Shown here piece after piece: positions 33,044-43,317 of a stretch of DNA of 64,000 bases (position 1 is its first letter; the number at the start of each line of letters is the position of its first letter). Both the position numbers and the translations under genes were made by a program. The DNA is from UBA7359 sp964523895 (GTDB taxonomy: Bacteria > Pseudomonadota > Gammaproteobacteria > Eutrophobiales > Eutrophobiaceae): NCBI GenBank assembly GCA_964523895.1, contig CAZGBJ010000012.1, positions 8,351 to 72,350 of the forward strand, given 5' to 3'. The notes beneath the pieces were generated by a model that was not told the origin of the DNA, did not search any database, and saw only the letters and a program-made list of their open reading frames with translations.

Positions 33044-34507
33044 TTAGAATACAGGTGAGTTAATCTGTAATTTATCCAGTTCTAATGGTTTATCCAGTTT
33101 TTTCAGTATTTCTTCCTGTTGATGAAGACGCAATATATCGTAATAGCGTCTAATTCTTTTGACAAACTCAACTGGCTCATACCCTCTGGCATAACCGTGT
33201 TTGGTTTTTTCATACCATTTACTTTTGCTGAGTTTGGGCAAATGTTTTTCAACATCAATCCAGAGATTGGGATCATCACCCTGCGATTCGGTTATTATTC
33301 GAGCATCTTCCAGATGACCTAGACCGACATTGTATGCGGCTAACGTCATCCATGAACGATCAGGCTCAAAAATGCTCTCTGGTAAAGATTTTTTTAATAT
33401 ATTCAGGTATTTTGCGCCGCCGATAATACTTTGTTCAGCATCAAGACGATCTTTAACACCGACGCGTTTGGCCGTATCCTGAGTCAACATCATTAAACCT
33501 CTAACGCCGGTGTGCGAACGCGCCTCTGCATTCCAATGTGATTCCTGATAACTGATAGCCGCAAGCAAACGCTCATCGAATTCATGGTTTATGGCTGCAT
33601 TTTTAAAGTAAGCGTTATAGTTTGGCAACTCGTTTTCTATTCGTTTTAAATAATAAAGAATGTCGACATAATCAAAAACATTGAGATGATGAAAATAGTT
33701 GCTATGTCTTTTTTCAAGTTGACCGCTTTGTTTATATGAATTAATAAAATTATCCGCTGAAATAGAAATGGATTTATCATCGTTGTTATTATAGGTAAGC
33801 CAGTGCGATGAATACTTTTTTGGCAAGGTAAAAGCAATTTTAATTTCAGGGTACAGATACCGATAGTAAGTATAGATATCGGCATTAATGATACTGAGTT
33901 TGAAATTATTCAGGTTTACTTGTTTCAGTACTTGACGGGTATTGCCATCAGGTAACTCAAGCCAAAATAGTGAGGGATAATCAACTTTAAGCTTAGATAA
34001 TACCAATGCGGGTTTACTACCTTTTGCGACAATAACCGTACTTGGCGTGATTTCTTTGATTGATTTTGGCAATTTGTCGCTACGATGACCAATCACAACC
34101 CATTCATCTTCGTTATAGGCCGTACCATTCAGAATTTTATTGTCAGAGTAAGGCGGTGAATTACCAGCAATGCCTATATGAATTTTGCCTTGTTTTAACA
34201 GCGCGGCAACCTCACTGATGGTATTAGCCCTGATGATTTCGAGTTTTGCACCGATTGATGATGCATAAGCAGATATGATTTCGTAATCATAACCGCGAAT
34301 TAGCGATTCATCGGGGAAATAAAGTGGTGGCGCCGCTATTAGAGCCACACGTAAACTTCCTCGAGACTGAATTCGCTCAAGCTGTGATAAGCCATCCGAG
34401 CAACCACTTAAGCCAGTTATAAGATAAAGGAGCAGAAGCTGGCACAATGTGTGCGTCAATTTATTGCCTATATGCTTCCCTGTATAATAGTTTGAGTATG
34501 TAGTCAT
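33044..34507 (-). CDS. mltF: membrane-bound lytic murein transglycosylase F
   Basis: MltF cleaves peptidoglycan glycan strands at the outer membrane. The product has a long basic leader with a lipobox LSGC near residue 35, a periplasmic solute-binding (SBP_bac_3) domain (about 45-270), and an SLT domain (about 290-450) with catalytic Glu in SYQESHWNA, then GLMMLTQDTAKRVGV and AYNVGLGHL. I take ATG 34507; a GTG two codons upstream is also open and neither has a clear ribosome site. It converges with higA and diverges from the endonuclease gene. Confidence 0.93.
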   Translation of the reverse strand: MTTYSNYYTGKHIGNKLTHTLCQLLLLYLITGLSGCSDGLSQLERIQSRGSLRVALIAAPPLYFPDESLIRGYDYEIISAYASSIGAKLEIIRANTISEVAALLKQGKIHIGIAGNSPPYSDNKILNGTAYNEDEWVVIGHRSDKLPKSIKEITPSTVIVAKGSKPALVLSKLKVDYPSLFWLELPDGNTRQVLKQVNLNNFKLSIINADIYTYYRYLYPEIKIAFTLPKKYSSHWLTYNNNDDKSISISADNFINSYKQSGQLEKRHSNYFHHLNVFDYVDILYYLKRIENELPNYNAYFKNAAINHEFDERLLAAISYQESHWNAEARSHTGVRGLMMLTQDTAKRVGVKDRLDAEQSIIGGAKYLNILKKSLPESIFEPDRSWMTLAAYNVGLGHLEDARIITESQGDDPNLWIDVEKHLPKLSKSKWYEKTKHGYARGYEPVEFVKRIRRYYDILRLHQQEEILKKLDKPLELDKLQINSPVF

Positions 34508-34579
34508 GTTCACATTTTAAAGCAGTCTGGTATATGATTGGCAAAAGAATTTAAATAATACTAAAAAAATATTACACAC

Positions 34580-35266
34580 GTGTTTCGTTCAATACAGATA
34601 ATTTCAATTTTATTTTTAGTCAGTGGGCTCAATAATAGTTCTGCGGAGACCTTGCCCATAGAAAGTTATGATGAAATTGCCGTAAATACGTTTTGGAACG
34701 AGCTATATTCTCATGGCGGTTGGTCGTTATATTGCGGATATCGTTTTGATCCTGCCGCTAAATTAACAGAGGGACGTTTGTTCGTTATAGAACAAATCTA
34801 CCCGGTAAGCTGGATGTTGAAACATATGAGTTGTGATAGTCGCCGCCAATGTCGACTTGATAAAAAATCACGATTTACCCGCATGGAAGCCGATATGCAT
34901 AATCTGTATCCCGCCTGGCAAGAAGCCGATGTTGCACGACAAAATACGGTGTTTGGAATGATAAAAGGGGAAAGTTGGCGCTATGAAAAGTGCGATTTTG
35001 AACGTCATCTTGGAATAACCGAGCCCAGGCCAATAGCACGGGGTAATATTGCACGTTCGATTTTTTACATGCATACCGAATATGGTGTTCCTATAAACAG
35101 GAAAATGTTGAGTGAACTTAAACGCTGGAATCGACAAGACCCGCCAAGTAAGCAGGAAATTTTACGTAATAATATTATTGAGGAATTACAGGGAAATCGA
35201 AATCAATATATTGATAACCCGACGATGGCGGAGCAGTTGTCAAGCAAGTGGTTGGCTGAAGAATAA
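34580..35266 (+). CDS. secreted endonuclease I (EndA/Dns family)
   Basis: The 228-residue product starts at GTG and has a signal peptide ending near SSA-ETLP. The nuclease core is clear: CGYRFDP near 51, RMEADMHNLYPAW near 95-107 (with the catalytic-type His and following Asn), ADVARQNTVFG near 110, RGNIARSIFYMHTEYG near 156-171, LKRWNRQDPPS near 181, and a NRNQYIDNP end that matches the family GNRNPFID signature. Such enzymes cut extracellular DNA in the periplasm or outside. It diverges from mltF and converges with egtD, 1 base apart. Confidence 0.9.
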   Translation: MFRSIQIISILFLVSGLNNSSAETLPIESYDEIAVNTFWNELYSHGGWSLYCGYRFDPAAKLTEGRLFVIEQIYPVSWMLKHMSCDSRRQCRLDKKSRFTRMEADMHNLYPAWQEADVARQNTVFGMIKGESWRYEKCDFERHLGITEPRPIARGNIARSIFYMHTEYGVPINRKMLSELKRWNRQDPPSKQEILRNNIIEELQGNRNQYIDNPTMAEQLSSKWLAEE

Positions 35267-35267
35267 T

Positions 35268-36263
35268 TTACTTAGTAGCTAGAACTAAAGAAAAGTACGC
35301 CTCTTCATCTTCGTAGTGGTCAGTAATTGAAAAGTTTGCTGTTGTTAACATTTCTTCAATGCCTGTATAAGTATATTTCTGACTAACCTCTGTCAGTATG
35401 TTATCACCTTGTTCAAAGCGTATGGATTCATCAAGCTCATTGAGCTGCACTTCTTGATCAGTATTTGAAATTAGTCGCATTTCAATTCGTTCTTTATCTG
35501 TGTCGAATATGGCGGAGTGAGTAAATTTATCAATGTTAAAATTTGCATTTAACTCTCTATTTAACACATGTAGTACATTCAGGTTGAATTCAGCAGTGAT
35601 TCCCTGAGCATCGTTATAAGCAGCATGTAAAACGTCACTTTCTTTTACGCGGTCTACGCCGACCAAAAAGTGATCACCTTCACGCATTACTTTATAGAGT
35701 TCTTCAATAAAGGCTAAAGCTTCATGTGGTTCAAAATTTCCAATGGTACTGCCGAGAAATACATACAAGTGTGAACCATTAGCGATGGGTAAATTTCCCA
35801 GACCAGCATGATAATCCCCAAGTAGTGGTTTTAAATTGAGCCATTGATATTCTTGAGAAAGTTTTTGAGCCGATTCGATCAAGACTTCTTCGCATACATC
35901 GAATGGTGCGTAGGTACAGTTATGCGAGATATATTGGCAAGCATCGAATAAACGGCGTGTTTTTATTGAATAGCCACTGCCTAGTTCCAGAATTTGTTCG
36001 GGCCTGGTTTTATTAATGATATCGACGGCATATTTGGATAATAGTGTATTTTCAGTACGGGTTGGATAATACTCCGGGGTAGAACAAATTTGTTCAAAGA
36101 GTTCAGAGCCACGCTCATCATAAAAATATTTTGGTGGTAGACTTCGAGGAAGATTCAGCAAGCTTTCGCGCACATCATCAATTATATCTGGAACCAGTCG
36201 CGTGGGTATGACGGGGATACAGCGCGCTTCTTCCACTTCAGCGTATTTAGTCGATATTTGCAT
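35268..36263 (-). CDS. egtD: L-histidine N(alpha)-methyltransferase EgtD
   Basis: The 331-residue protein trimethylates histidine to hercynine, the first step to ergothioneine. Visible marks are PPKYFYDERGSELFEQIC near 43-60, EYYPTRTENTLL near 64-75, the SAM-binding LELGSGYSIKTRRL near 92-105, FLGSTIGNFEP near 168-178, and a C-terminal TEVSQKYTYTG run. Length is normal. The usual partner EgtB (or a fused Egt1) is not beside it or anywhere in the window, so the rest of the pathway is either encoded elsewhere or absent. It diverges from the AddB-like gene. Confidence 0.92.
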   Translation of the reverse strand: MQISTKYAEVEEARCIPVIPTRLVPDIIDDVRESLLNLPRSLPPKYFYDERGSELFEQICSTPEYYPTRTENTLLSKYAVDIINKTRPEQILELGSGYSIKTRRLFDACQYISHNCTYAPFDVCEEVLIESAQKLSQEYQWLNLKPLLGDYHAGLGNLPIANGSHLYVFLGSTIGNFEPHEALAFIEELYKVMREGDHFLVGVDRVKESDVLHAAYNDAQGITAEFNLNVLHVLNRELNANFNIDKFTHSAIFDTDKERIEMRLISNTDQEVQLNELDESIRFEQGDNILTEVSQKYTYTGIEEMLTTANFSITDHYEDEEAYFSLVLATK

Positions 36264-36407
36264 AAGACTCCCTGCCTGTAACGAGGAAAATTATTACTCT
36301 AACTAGAGCTACAAGGCTAACATTGTCAGTTTATAATGCCAATCTGACTTGTTAATGAATTATAGGTTCACATTAAATATATCTTAAAAGGGCAGTGCTA
36401 AATATAA

Positions 36408-39053
36408 ATGGATAGCAGTCTCAGTAAATTGATAAGCGATGGTAGTACGGTTATCACGCCGACTCAGCGATTAAGTCGTCATCTCCGTTACCAATTTGCG
36501 ACAGATCAAATAAAACAGGGTAATCAAGCCTGGCAGACGCCAGATTGCTTGCCGTGGACTGCATGGTGTAAACGGTGTTTTGAATCTCTCTCATTCCGTA
36601 CTGAAGATAACAGGCTGTTGTTAAATAATCTTCAACAACAATGGTTGTGGCAGGAAATAATTAGTCATTCAAAATATAAAAATCAGTTATTACAAATGTC
36701 TGCAACAGCAAAACAGGCAGCGCAGGCTTATCAGTTAGCTAAGGAGTGGGCTGTTCCAATTTTCCCGAAAGAGGTCTACCTGCCAGAGGATGCATTTGCT
36801 TTTAAAAGTTGGGCTGATTCATACGAGCAACAAAAGCAAGAAAATCATTGGTTGGACGATGCAAGTTTGCCTGATTACATCGTGTCCCACATTGATAAAC
36901 TCAAACCATCGTTAAATAAAATTATTTTCTATGATTTTGATCAACTTACTACACAACAACTTAAACTTAAACAAGCCTTGATTGATACTGGTGTTCAAGT
37001 TGAAGAACTCAATGTAGAAGATCGAAATCAATCAGTCAGTGTTAGTGAACAGGCAGATAAACAGTCTGAAATATTCTCAGCAGCATGTTGGGCAAAACAA
37101 CATCTTGAAAAAAATACTAATGCGACTATTGGTATTGTTACTGCAAACCTAAGCGCAATACGCGATGAAGTGGAATATGGTTTTGCTTCAGTGTTAACGC
37201 CACAAAAATGGCTTGAACCGAGCGAATCAATTCAAAAGCCTTATTCAATATCATTAGGCAAGCCTTTATCAACTTACCCCTTAACTCATACGGCAATTAA
37301 TTTACTTTCATTAGGTAAGCGTAAGGTTTCAATAAATACATTAAGTTCCTTATTGCATTCTCCGTTTATAACTGGTGCAACAGAAGAGGCGGCGGCGCGT
37401 GCAAAATTTGATGCAGCACTTAGACGCATAGGCGAACAGCAACTTGGTTTTAAAACGCTATATTGGATTGCAGATGTTCGATGTAAAGAATATGAGCAAT
37501 GCGAGGAATTTATTCAGTTAGTGAAAACGTTTGAAATTTCATTTTTAAGTCATGCGAAGAAACAAAGTTTACGACTATGGGCAATCACTTTTTCAGAATG
37601 GTTGTCTGGATTTGGTTGGCCGGGCGAACGAAATTTAAATAGTAATGAACATCAGATTTTAACTGCATGGCAGTCTGCTTTAACTCAACTGGGTAGTCTG
37701 GATGGATTAAGCAAGCCAGTAAGTTTTAATACGGCTTTGTTTCAGCTAAATAGATTGCTGACAGACACTCATTTTCAACCGGAAACATCTGAAACACCGA
37801 TACAAATACTGGGTATGACTGGTATAGCGGGGATGCAGTTTGATTTTCTCTGGGTTATGGGTATGCAAGATGATTGTTGGCCAGCATTAATGCCAGCGAA
37901 TGCTTTTATCCCGATTGCCTGTCAACGTGAATTTAATATTCCAACGGCCAATGCTGATACTCAGCTGGGATTGGCAAAACATATTACTGAAAAATTATTA
38001 GTATCGGCAAAGGAAGTTGTATTTAGTTACGCCAATCAGGAAGGTGAACGACTTTGTCGACCTAGTCCGTTGATTAAGATTGCTGATGTTCGAGCTAATG
38101 AAAATAAAGAATATGATGATTATAAGAATATAATTCTCGCATCATCCAAAATAGAAACGTTTGTTGATATTAATGCACCGGAAATTCCCGTTGGTGAAAC
38201 TGCGAATGGCGGTAGTTCATTATTTAAAGACCAATCAAGCTGTCCTTTTAAAGCCTTTGCGCGGCATCGTCTTCATGCTGAATCATTACAAGAAACAGAT
38301 ATAGGTTTAAGCGCTGCTGAACGAGGTAACTTAGTGCATCGTGCCTTGCAATATCTGTGGCAACGGTTAAAGAATTTAGAGAATCTGAAATATAAAACAG
38401 AGTTAGAATTGGAAAAATTAATTCACTCTGTCGTTCTTGAGGCGATTAAGCTACAGGTTTCCCAACAACCGGAAACGTTTACTGATCGTTTTACTGAATT
38501 GGAACAACAACGTCTTGAACAATTATTAAAACAATGGTTATTAATAGAACATGATCGTAGTGATTTTCAAGTTATCTCAACTGAAGAATGGAAAACGATT
38601 ATTTTTGAAGATATCGAATTACATTTACGTGTTGATCGTGTCGATGAATTAGCTGATGGTCGTTGTGTCATTCTTGATTATAAAACAGGTATGGTTACAA
38701 AAAATGACTGGGAATCAGAAAATCCTGATGATCCACAACTTCCTTTATATGCTGTCACTAACGGGCAGCAAGTTGCAGCAATTGCCTTTGCAAGTTTAAA
38801 GCCCGGCAAACTAGGTTTTGTTGGTCAAGCTGATGCTGATGATATCTTACCGAGAGTGAAGCAAGATACAGATGTGTTATGGCAAGAAAAACTGGATAAC
38901 TGGGAACAGATATTAATTCAGCTTGCGAATGATTTTCGCAAAGGAAAAGCCACAGTTGAACCCACTGTTACTGCATGTCGTTATTGTGATTTACATGCCT
39001 TATGTCGAATTCATGAACGTGTAGAGGATACCTCTGAAAATGCCTATTTTTAG
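36408..39053 (+). CDS. AddB-like PD-(D/E)XK nuclease DNA repair protein
   Basis: The 881-residue product fits the gammaproteobacterial probable DNA repair protein family, AddB-like. The N-terminal part is an inactive helicase-like fold (TPTQRLSRHLR near 18). The C-terminal third has the iron-sulfur nuclease: CPFKAFARHRL near 613, then the LRVDRVDEL and VILDYKTG motifs near 744-765 that hold the catalytic D-ExK, and CRYCDLHALCR near 858-868, giving four Cys for a cluster. With the AddA-like protein downstream it should resect double-strand breaks. It is separated from that gene by a repeat of about 165 bases. Confidence 0.9.
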   Translation: MDSSLSKLISDGSTVITPTQRLSRHLRYQFATDQIKQGNQAWQTPDCLPWTAWCKRCFESLSFRTEDNRLLLNNLQQQWLWQEIISHSKYKNQLLQMSATAKQAAQAYQLAKEWAVPIFPKEVYLPEDAFAFKSWADSYEQQKQENHWLDDASLPDYIVSHIDKLKPSLNKIIFYDFDQLTTQQLKLKQALIDTGVQVEELNVEDRNQSVSVSEQADKQSEIFSAACWAKQHLEKNTNATIGIVTANLSAIRDEVEYGFASVLTPQKWLEPSESIQKPYSISLGKPLSTYPLTHTAINLLSLGKRKVSINTLSSLLHSPFITGATEEAAARAKFDAALRRIGEQQLGFKTLYWIADVRCKEYEQCEEFIQLVKTFEISFLSHAKKQSLRLWAITFSEWLSGFGWPGERNLNSNEHQILTAWQSALTQLGSLDGLSKPVSFNTALFQLNRLLTDTHFQPETSETPIQILGMTGIAGMQFDFLWVMGMQDDCWPALMPANAFIPIACQREFNIPTANADTQLGLAKHITEKLLVSAKEVVFSYANQEGERLCRPSPLIKIADVRANENKEYDDYKNIILASSKIETFVDINAPEIPVGETANGGSSLFKDQSSCPFKAFARHRLHAESLQETDIGLSAAERGNLVHRALQYLWQRLKNLENLKYKTELELEKLIHSVVLEAIKLQVSQQPETFTDRFTELEQQRLEQLLKQWLLIEHDRSDFQVISTEEWKTIIFEDIELHLRVDRVDELADGRCVILDYKTGMVTKNDWESENPDDPQLPLYAVTNGQQVAAIAFASLKPGKLGFVGQADADDILPRVKQDTDVLWQEKLDNWEQILIQLANDFRKGKATVEPTVTACRYCDLHALCRIHERVEDTSENAYF

Positions 39054-39205
39054 CGATAGCTGCGTCAGCTCCGTGCTCGAAGACCCAAAGCAGCTACGCT
39101 GGGGCCAGCTTTCCTCATGTATTCACTTATACACTGCGGTTCTCCGCGCGGTGCTTTCTTGCTCTCACAAAAAATATTCAATTTTCAAAGGCATCATCGA
39201 AAATC
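39040..39205. repeat. palindrome-rich repeat between the AddB- and AddA-like genes
   Basis: Starting at the last codons of the AddB-like gene, the DNA changes in character: several short palindromes (AGCTGCGTCAGCT near 39057, CAGCTACGCTG near 39091, GCGGTTCTCCGCGC near 39137) and higher GC than around. The outer ends look like imperfect inverted repeats (ATGCCTATTTTTAGCGATAGC against the reverse of the 39160-39196 region). The frame across it encodes nothing credible. It looks like a MITE-type or REP-like insertion in an operon. Confidence 0.6.
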
Positions 39206-39226
39206 TGAACGAAGAGGGACTTGTTG

Positions 39227-42200
39227 ATGTCTAGTTCTATCGTTGATATTGAAGCAAGAACTAAAGCACTTGCCCCGGATCAATCATTTATTATTCAGGC
39301 GCCTGCTGGCTCGGGTAAAACCGGCTTGTTAATCCAGCGTTATTTAAAATTATTATCTTTAGTTGATGCACCGGAAGAAATTATAGCGATTACCTTTACG
39401 CGTAAGGCTGCTGCCGAGATGCAAAGTCGAATTCTGGATGCCTTAAATATGGCAACGGTTCTTTCTTCAGCTGAAATAGAATCTGACCACGATAAAACCA
39501 CCTTCGAGTTAGCAAGCGCAGTATTAAAACGTGATCAGGAAAAGGGATGGCAGATATTAGAAAATCCAGGGCGATTACGTTTACAGACTATTGATTCACT
39601 CTGTGCTTCCTTAACAAAACAAATGCCAATGTTGGCCAAGCTAGGAACGCAACCAGAAACACTGGAAGACGCGGAACCATTGTATCAATTAGCGGCGATT
39701 AATACGCTGGCCGAACTTGAAAGTGGTGAAGGTTGGTCCGATGTGATTGCGAATCTTGTTTTTCATCTAGACAATGATTTGCCGCGCATTAAAAATTTGA
39801 TTGTTGATATGTTAAGAAAACGCGATCAATGGCTAGCTTATGTTGTTCAGGAGCATGATCGTGATGATATGGAACAAGCTCTGACAAGATTGATTGAAGA
39901 TCAGTTAAAGATTGTAAAAAAGATATTTCCAGATGAGTTTGAACATGAATTAGTTGAATTAATACAGTTTGCTGCAAGGCATCTGAATGAGACTGATTCT
40001 GATAATCCAATATCAATTTGTTTGTCACTATCATCAATTCCGGATAGTAAAGCGAGTTCATTAAATGACTGGCGTGGCATTAGTGAATTATTATTAACAA
40101 AGACAGGAACATGGCGAAAACAGTTTACTGTTAAGACGGGCTTCCCTCCAGCAAGTGGCAATAAACTTGAAGCGGATGAACGAACCAGTAAGAAAAAACA
40201 GATACAGGCATTATTAACTGAATTGCAAAAAGTTGATGGTCTGCAACATGCTTTAGCAGCAATTAGTAAATTACCTCCTGCAAAATATACCGATGCAGAA
40301 TGGTTGATTGTGAATGCTCTTTGCGAATTATTGAAAATAGCGGCTATCCAATTACGATTGATTTTTGCTGAGCGAAATCAAATGGATTTTATTGGTATCG
40401 CAGCTTCAGCAGTGGAAGCATTGGGAACGGATGATACGCCAACAGAGTTGGCATTAAATATGGACTATCATATCAAACATCTTCTGGTTGATGAGTATCA
40501 GGATATTTCTGTTAATCAATACCGTTTATTACAGCGTTTAACGCGTGAATGGTCATTGGATGATGGACGTAGTCTGTTTTTGGTAGGTGATCCTATGCAA
40601 TCAATTTACCGTTTCCGCGAAGCAGAAGTGGGATTGTTTATAAAAACGTTCCACGATAAATCATTAGGTAATATCCCGCTTGAAGCATTGCGTCTTAGTG
40701 TTAATTTTAGATCACAACAAAATCTGGTCGAATGGGTTAATGATAGTTTTAAAACAATCTTCCCGGAACAGGATGATGTAATTACCAGTGCTGTTTCCTA
40801 TAGTGAAGCGGTAGCGTTTGATAAAACGGCATCGAGTAATAATGTAAAAATATATCCACAGTATAATCGAGCTCATATAAAAGAATCACAAACTATCGTC
40901 GATATAGTTAAGGAAATAAAACAGGAAAGCCCGGAAGAGAGTATTGCTATATTAGTTCGTAGTCGTTCTCATTTGGCTGATATTGTTCCTGCCTTAAGAA
41001 AAGCAGAAATAGGATATAAAGCGATCGATATTGAAGGTCTGGGATCACAAGCACCGATTCAGGATTTGCTTGCTTTAACTCGCGCTTTTCTATATCCAGC
41101 TGATCGTGTCGCCTGGTTAGCTTGTTTGCGGGCGCCCTGGTGCGGTTTAAGTCTCGAATCTTTATATTTACTGTGCCATAAAAATAAAGACAAAACAGTG
41201 TGGGAATGTATTTGTAATGATGACCTGATTAAAGATTTGCAAGTAGATGAACTCACGCGATTGAATAATTTTAAAGAGAAGTATAAAAAATGCTTTTTAC
41301 AGACTCAACGTTTATCAATACGAGATGCAATTGAATCATTCTGGCTACAGTTAGGTGGGCCAGCAACATTATCGAGTAAAATGGATCTTGAAAACTGTTC
41401 GACTTATTTTTCCTTGCTTGAAAATCTGGATCAAGGCGGCACGATAGAAGATTTAAAAGAATTACTTGATGACGTCAGGCAGTTATATGCTACACCTGAT
41501 TTAAATGCAGACAATCAGTTACAGGTGATGACGATACATAAGGCCAAGGGTCTGGAATTTGATCATGTCATTCTGCCAGGTTTAGGACGTTCACCGCGTT
41601 CCAATAAAGGGGATTTATTAGTTTGGCTATTGCGACAACGAGAGAACCAGCATGAAGATCTTGTTTTGGCTCCTATACGTGAAACAGGCGACTACCAAGC
41701 GCCGATTTATGATTATATAAATAATACGGATAAGACTAAACAACGTTATGAAGATGCACGACTACTTTATGTTGCGACGACACGCACCAGGAAAACATTG
41801 CATTTACTTGGTCATGCCAGTGTTAAAGAGAAGAAAGATGAAATAACGTGTGATGCACAAAGTCGTTCCCTACTTGGGCATTTATGGCCGGTGGTTAACA
41901 CTGTTTACAAACAATTTCTGCCTACAAGTATAGAGCAGAGTGAGGAAAACCCTTATGTTGTTGTTAATCAGGAAACGAAACGTTTGAAGAAAGATTGGAA
42001 AATGCCAGATGTGCCAACAGGAATCAAATGGCAACAAGCAACAAAAGATCAGTCTGAAGAAGAACCAGTATTGATTGAATTTGAATGGGCAGGGGAAACA
42101 ACCAAGCATATTGGTTCAGTTGTACATAATGCAATTCAATGCATCGGAGAAGAAGGAATAGATAAGTGGACGAGCGATTATATTAATGCCGAACAGCAAA

Positions 42201-42622
42201 GTTTTGATACAGCGTTGAAACAACTCGGTGTTCCCGAAACTGAAAGACCAGACGCAGTAAAACGAATTGTTCATGCCTTAATAAATATGATTAGTGACGA
42301 GCGTGGACAGTGGATATTTTCAAAAGAGCATAAAAAACAACAAAATGAATACTCAATTAGTGGCATGGTTGAGAATAAATTAATTAACGCAATTCTGGAC
42401 AGAACTTTTATTGATGAAGAAGGTGTGCGTTGGATAATTGATTACAAAACCAGCCGACATGAAGGATCGAATCTTGATACATTTCTAAATCATGAACAGG
42501 AACGTTATCAGGAGCAACTTGAAAAATATGGAAAACTAATGAAGCAACTCGGCGAAGAGAATATAAAGCTGGCTTTGTATTTTCCACTATTACAAGGTTG
42601 GCGAGAGTGGAGTGCCCAATGA
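39227..42622 (+). CDS. AddA-like UvrD-family helicase/exonuclease
   Basis: The frame opens at TTG 39221, but I start at ATG 39227 (1131 residues), about 8 bases after a GAGGG ribosome site. It is a UvrD/Rep-type helicase: Walker A APAGSGKT at 25-32, ITFTRKAAAEMQSRIL near 57-72, motif II LLVDEYQD near 424, GDPMQSIYRFR near 453, motif V IHKAKGLEFDHV, and motif VI VATTRTRKTL. The C-terminus carries a RecB-type nuclease with WIIDYKTS near 1070. With the AddB-like partner it should form a break-processing helicase-nuclease. Confidence 0.93.
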   Translation: MSSSIVDIEARTKALAPDQSFIIQAPAGSGKTGLLIQRYLKLLSLVDAPEEIIAITFTRKAAAEMQSRILDALNMATVLSSAEIESDHDKTTFELASAVLKRDQEKGWQILENPGRLRLQTIDSLCASLTKQMPMLAKLGTQPETLEDAEPLYQLAAINTLAELESGEGWSDVIANLVFHLDNDLPRIKNLIVDMLRKRDQWLAYVVQEHDRDDMEQALTRLIEDQLKIVKKIFPDEFEHELVELIQFAARHLNETDSDNPISICLSLSSIPDSKASSLNDWRGISELLLTKTGTWRKQFTVKTGFPPASGNKLEADERTSKKKQIQALLTELQKVDGLQHALAAISKLPPAKYTDAEWLIVNALCELLKIAAIQLRLIFAERNQMDFIGIAASAVEALGTDDTPTELALNMDYHIKHLLVDEYQDISVNQYRLLQRLTREWSLDDGRSLFLVGDPMQSIYRFREAEVGLFIKTFHDKSLGNIPLEALRLSVNFRSQQNLVEWVNDSFKTIFPEQDDVITSAVSYSEAVAFDKTASSNNVKIYPQYNRAHIKESQTIVDIVKEIKQESPEESIAILVRSRSHLADIVPALRKAEIGYKAIDIEGLGSQAPIQDLLALTRAFLYPADRVAWLACLRAPWCGLSLESLYLLCHKNKDKTVWECICNDDLIKDLQVDELTRLNNFKEKYKKCFLQTQRLSIRDAIESFWLQLGGPATLSSKMDLENCSTYFSLLENLDQGGTIEDLKELLDDVRQLYATPDLNADNQLQVMTIHKAKGLEFDHVILPGLGRSPRSNKGDLLVWLLRQRENQHEDLVLAPIRETGDYQAPIYDYINNTDKTKQRYEDARLLYVATTRTRKTLHLLGHASVKEKKDEITCDAQSRSLLGHLWPVVNTVYKQFLPTSIEQSEENPYVVVNQETKRLKKDWKMPDVPTGIKWQQATKDQSEEEPVLIEFEWAGETTKHIGSVVHNAIQCIGEEGIDKWTSDYINAEQQSFDTALKQLGVPETERPDAVKRIVHALINMISDERGQWIFSKEHKKQQNEYSISGMVENKLINAILDRTFIDEEGVRWIIDYKTSRHEGSNLDTFLNHEQERYQEQLEKYGKLMKQLGEENIKLALYFPLLQGWREWSAQ

Positions 42623-42679
42623 GATGTATATATAGCGGTAGTGGTATAAGAAATTGTGTGTATTAGCTTAGGGGGAGTC

Positions 42680-43216
42680 ATGTATCAAGATGTTCTAAAA
42701 TTTTGGTTTGAAGAAATTGACGAATCAAAATGGTGGATTGAAGATAAAGATTTTGACCGGTTCGTTTATGAAAGATTTTCTGAAGTGCACAATATGGCTG
42801 GCAGGTGCGAGTTGTTTGAATGGAGAACAAGTCCTGAGGGCAGGTTAGCTGAGATAATAGTGTTAGATCAATTTTCTAGAAACATGTTTCGAAATTCGTC
42901 ATTGGCATTTTCCAATGATGCTCTGGCTTTAGCGTTGTCTCAAGAAGCAATTTCTGTAGGAGCGGATAACTTGCTAGACATGAAGAGAAGAAGCGTGCTT
43001 TATCTTCCTTTTATGCACAGCGAGTCAAGAAAAATTCATGATGTCGCTTTGGAGCTGTATAAAGTTACTGGTATTAAATCGAGTATCGACTTTGAAATTA
43101 GGCATAAAAAAATTATCGACAGATTTGGCCGCTATCCTCACAGAAATAATGTTTTAGGTCGAGAGTCTACCGAGGAAGAAGTAGCATTTTTGAAACAAGC
43201 TGGGTCAGGGTTTTGA
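42680..43216 (+). CDS. DUF924 family protein
   Basis: I use ATG 42680 (178 residues), preceded by a GGGGGAG site; the longer frame begins at a GTG with poor protein-like sequence. The product matches DUF924: VLKFWFEEI at the start, KWWIEDKDFDR, the central EIIVLDQFSRNMFR near 70-84, FMHSESRKIHD near 113-123, HKKIIDRFGRYPHRN near 142-156 and LGRESTEEEVAFL near the end. The fold is TPR-like; function is unknown. It follows the AddA-like gene by 57 bases. Confidence 0.88.
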   Translation: MYQDVLKFWFEEIDESKWWIEDKDFDRFVYERFSEVHNMAGRCELFEWRTSPEGRLAEIIVLDQFSRNMFRNSSLAFSNDALALALSQEAISVGADNLLDMKRRSVLYLPFMHSESRKIHDVALELYKVTGIKSSIDFEIRHKKIIDRFGRYPHRNNVLGRESTEEEVAFLKQAGSGF

Positions 43217-43317
43217 CCATGTCGATCAAGAATACATACAATTAGGCGCACCAACTTTTCCGGTATTAATTTGATAGATAGTGATTTGCGCGTTAAACGC
43301 AGAAAAGGAGGTTCAAT

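Noticed and set aside
39040..39234. 64-residue frame across the AddB/AddA gap
   Set aside because: It lies in a palindrome-rich repeat, overlaps the end of the AddB-like gene, and its translation is Cys/Ser-rich with no credible start site.
43217..43317. GCGTTAAACGC palindrome as an integron attC site
   Set aside because: The flanking R-box pattern and the long fold-back expected of attC are not there, and no integrase is in the window.
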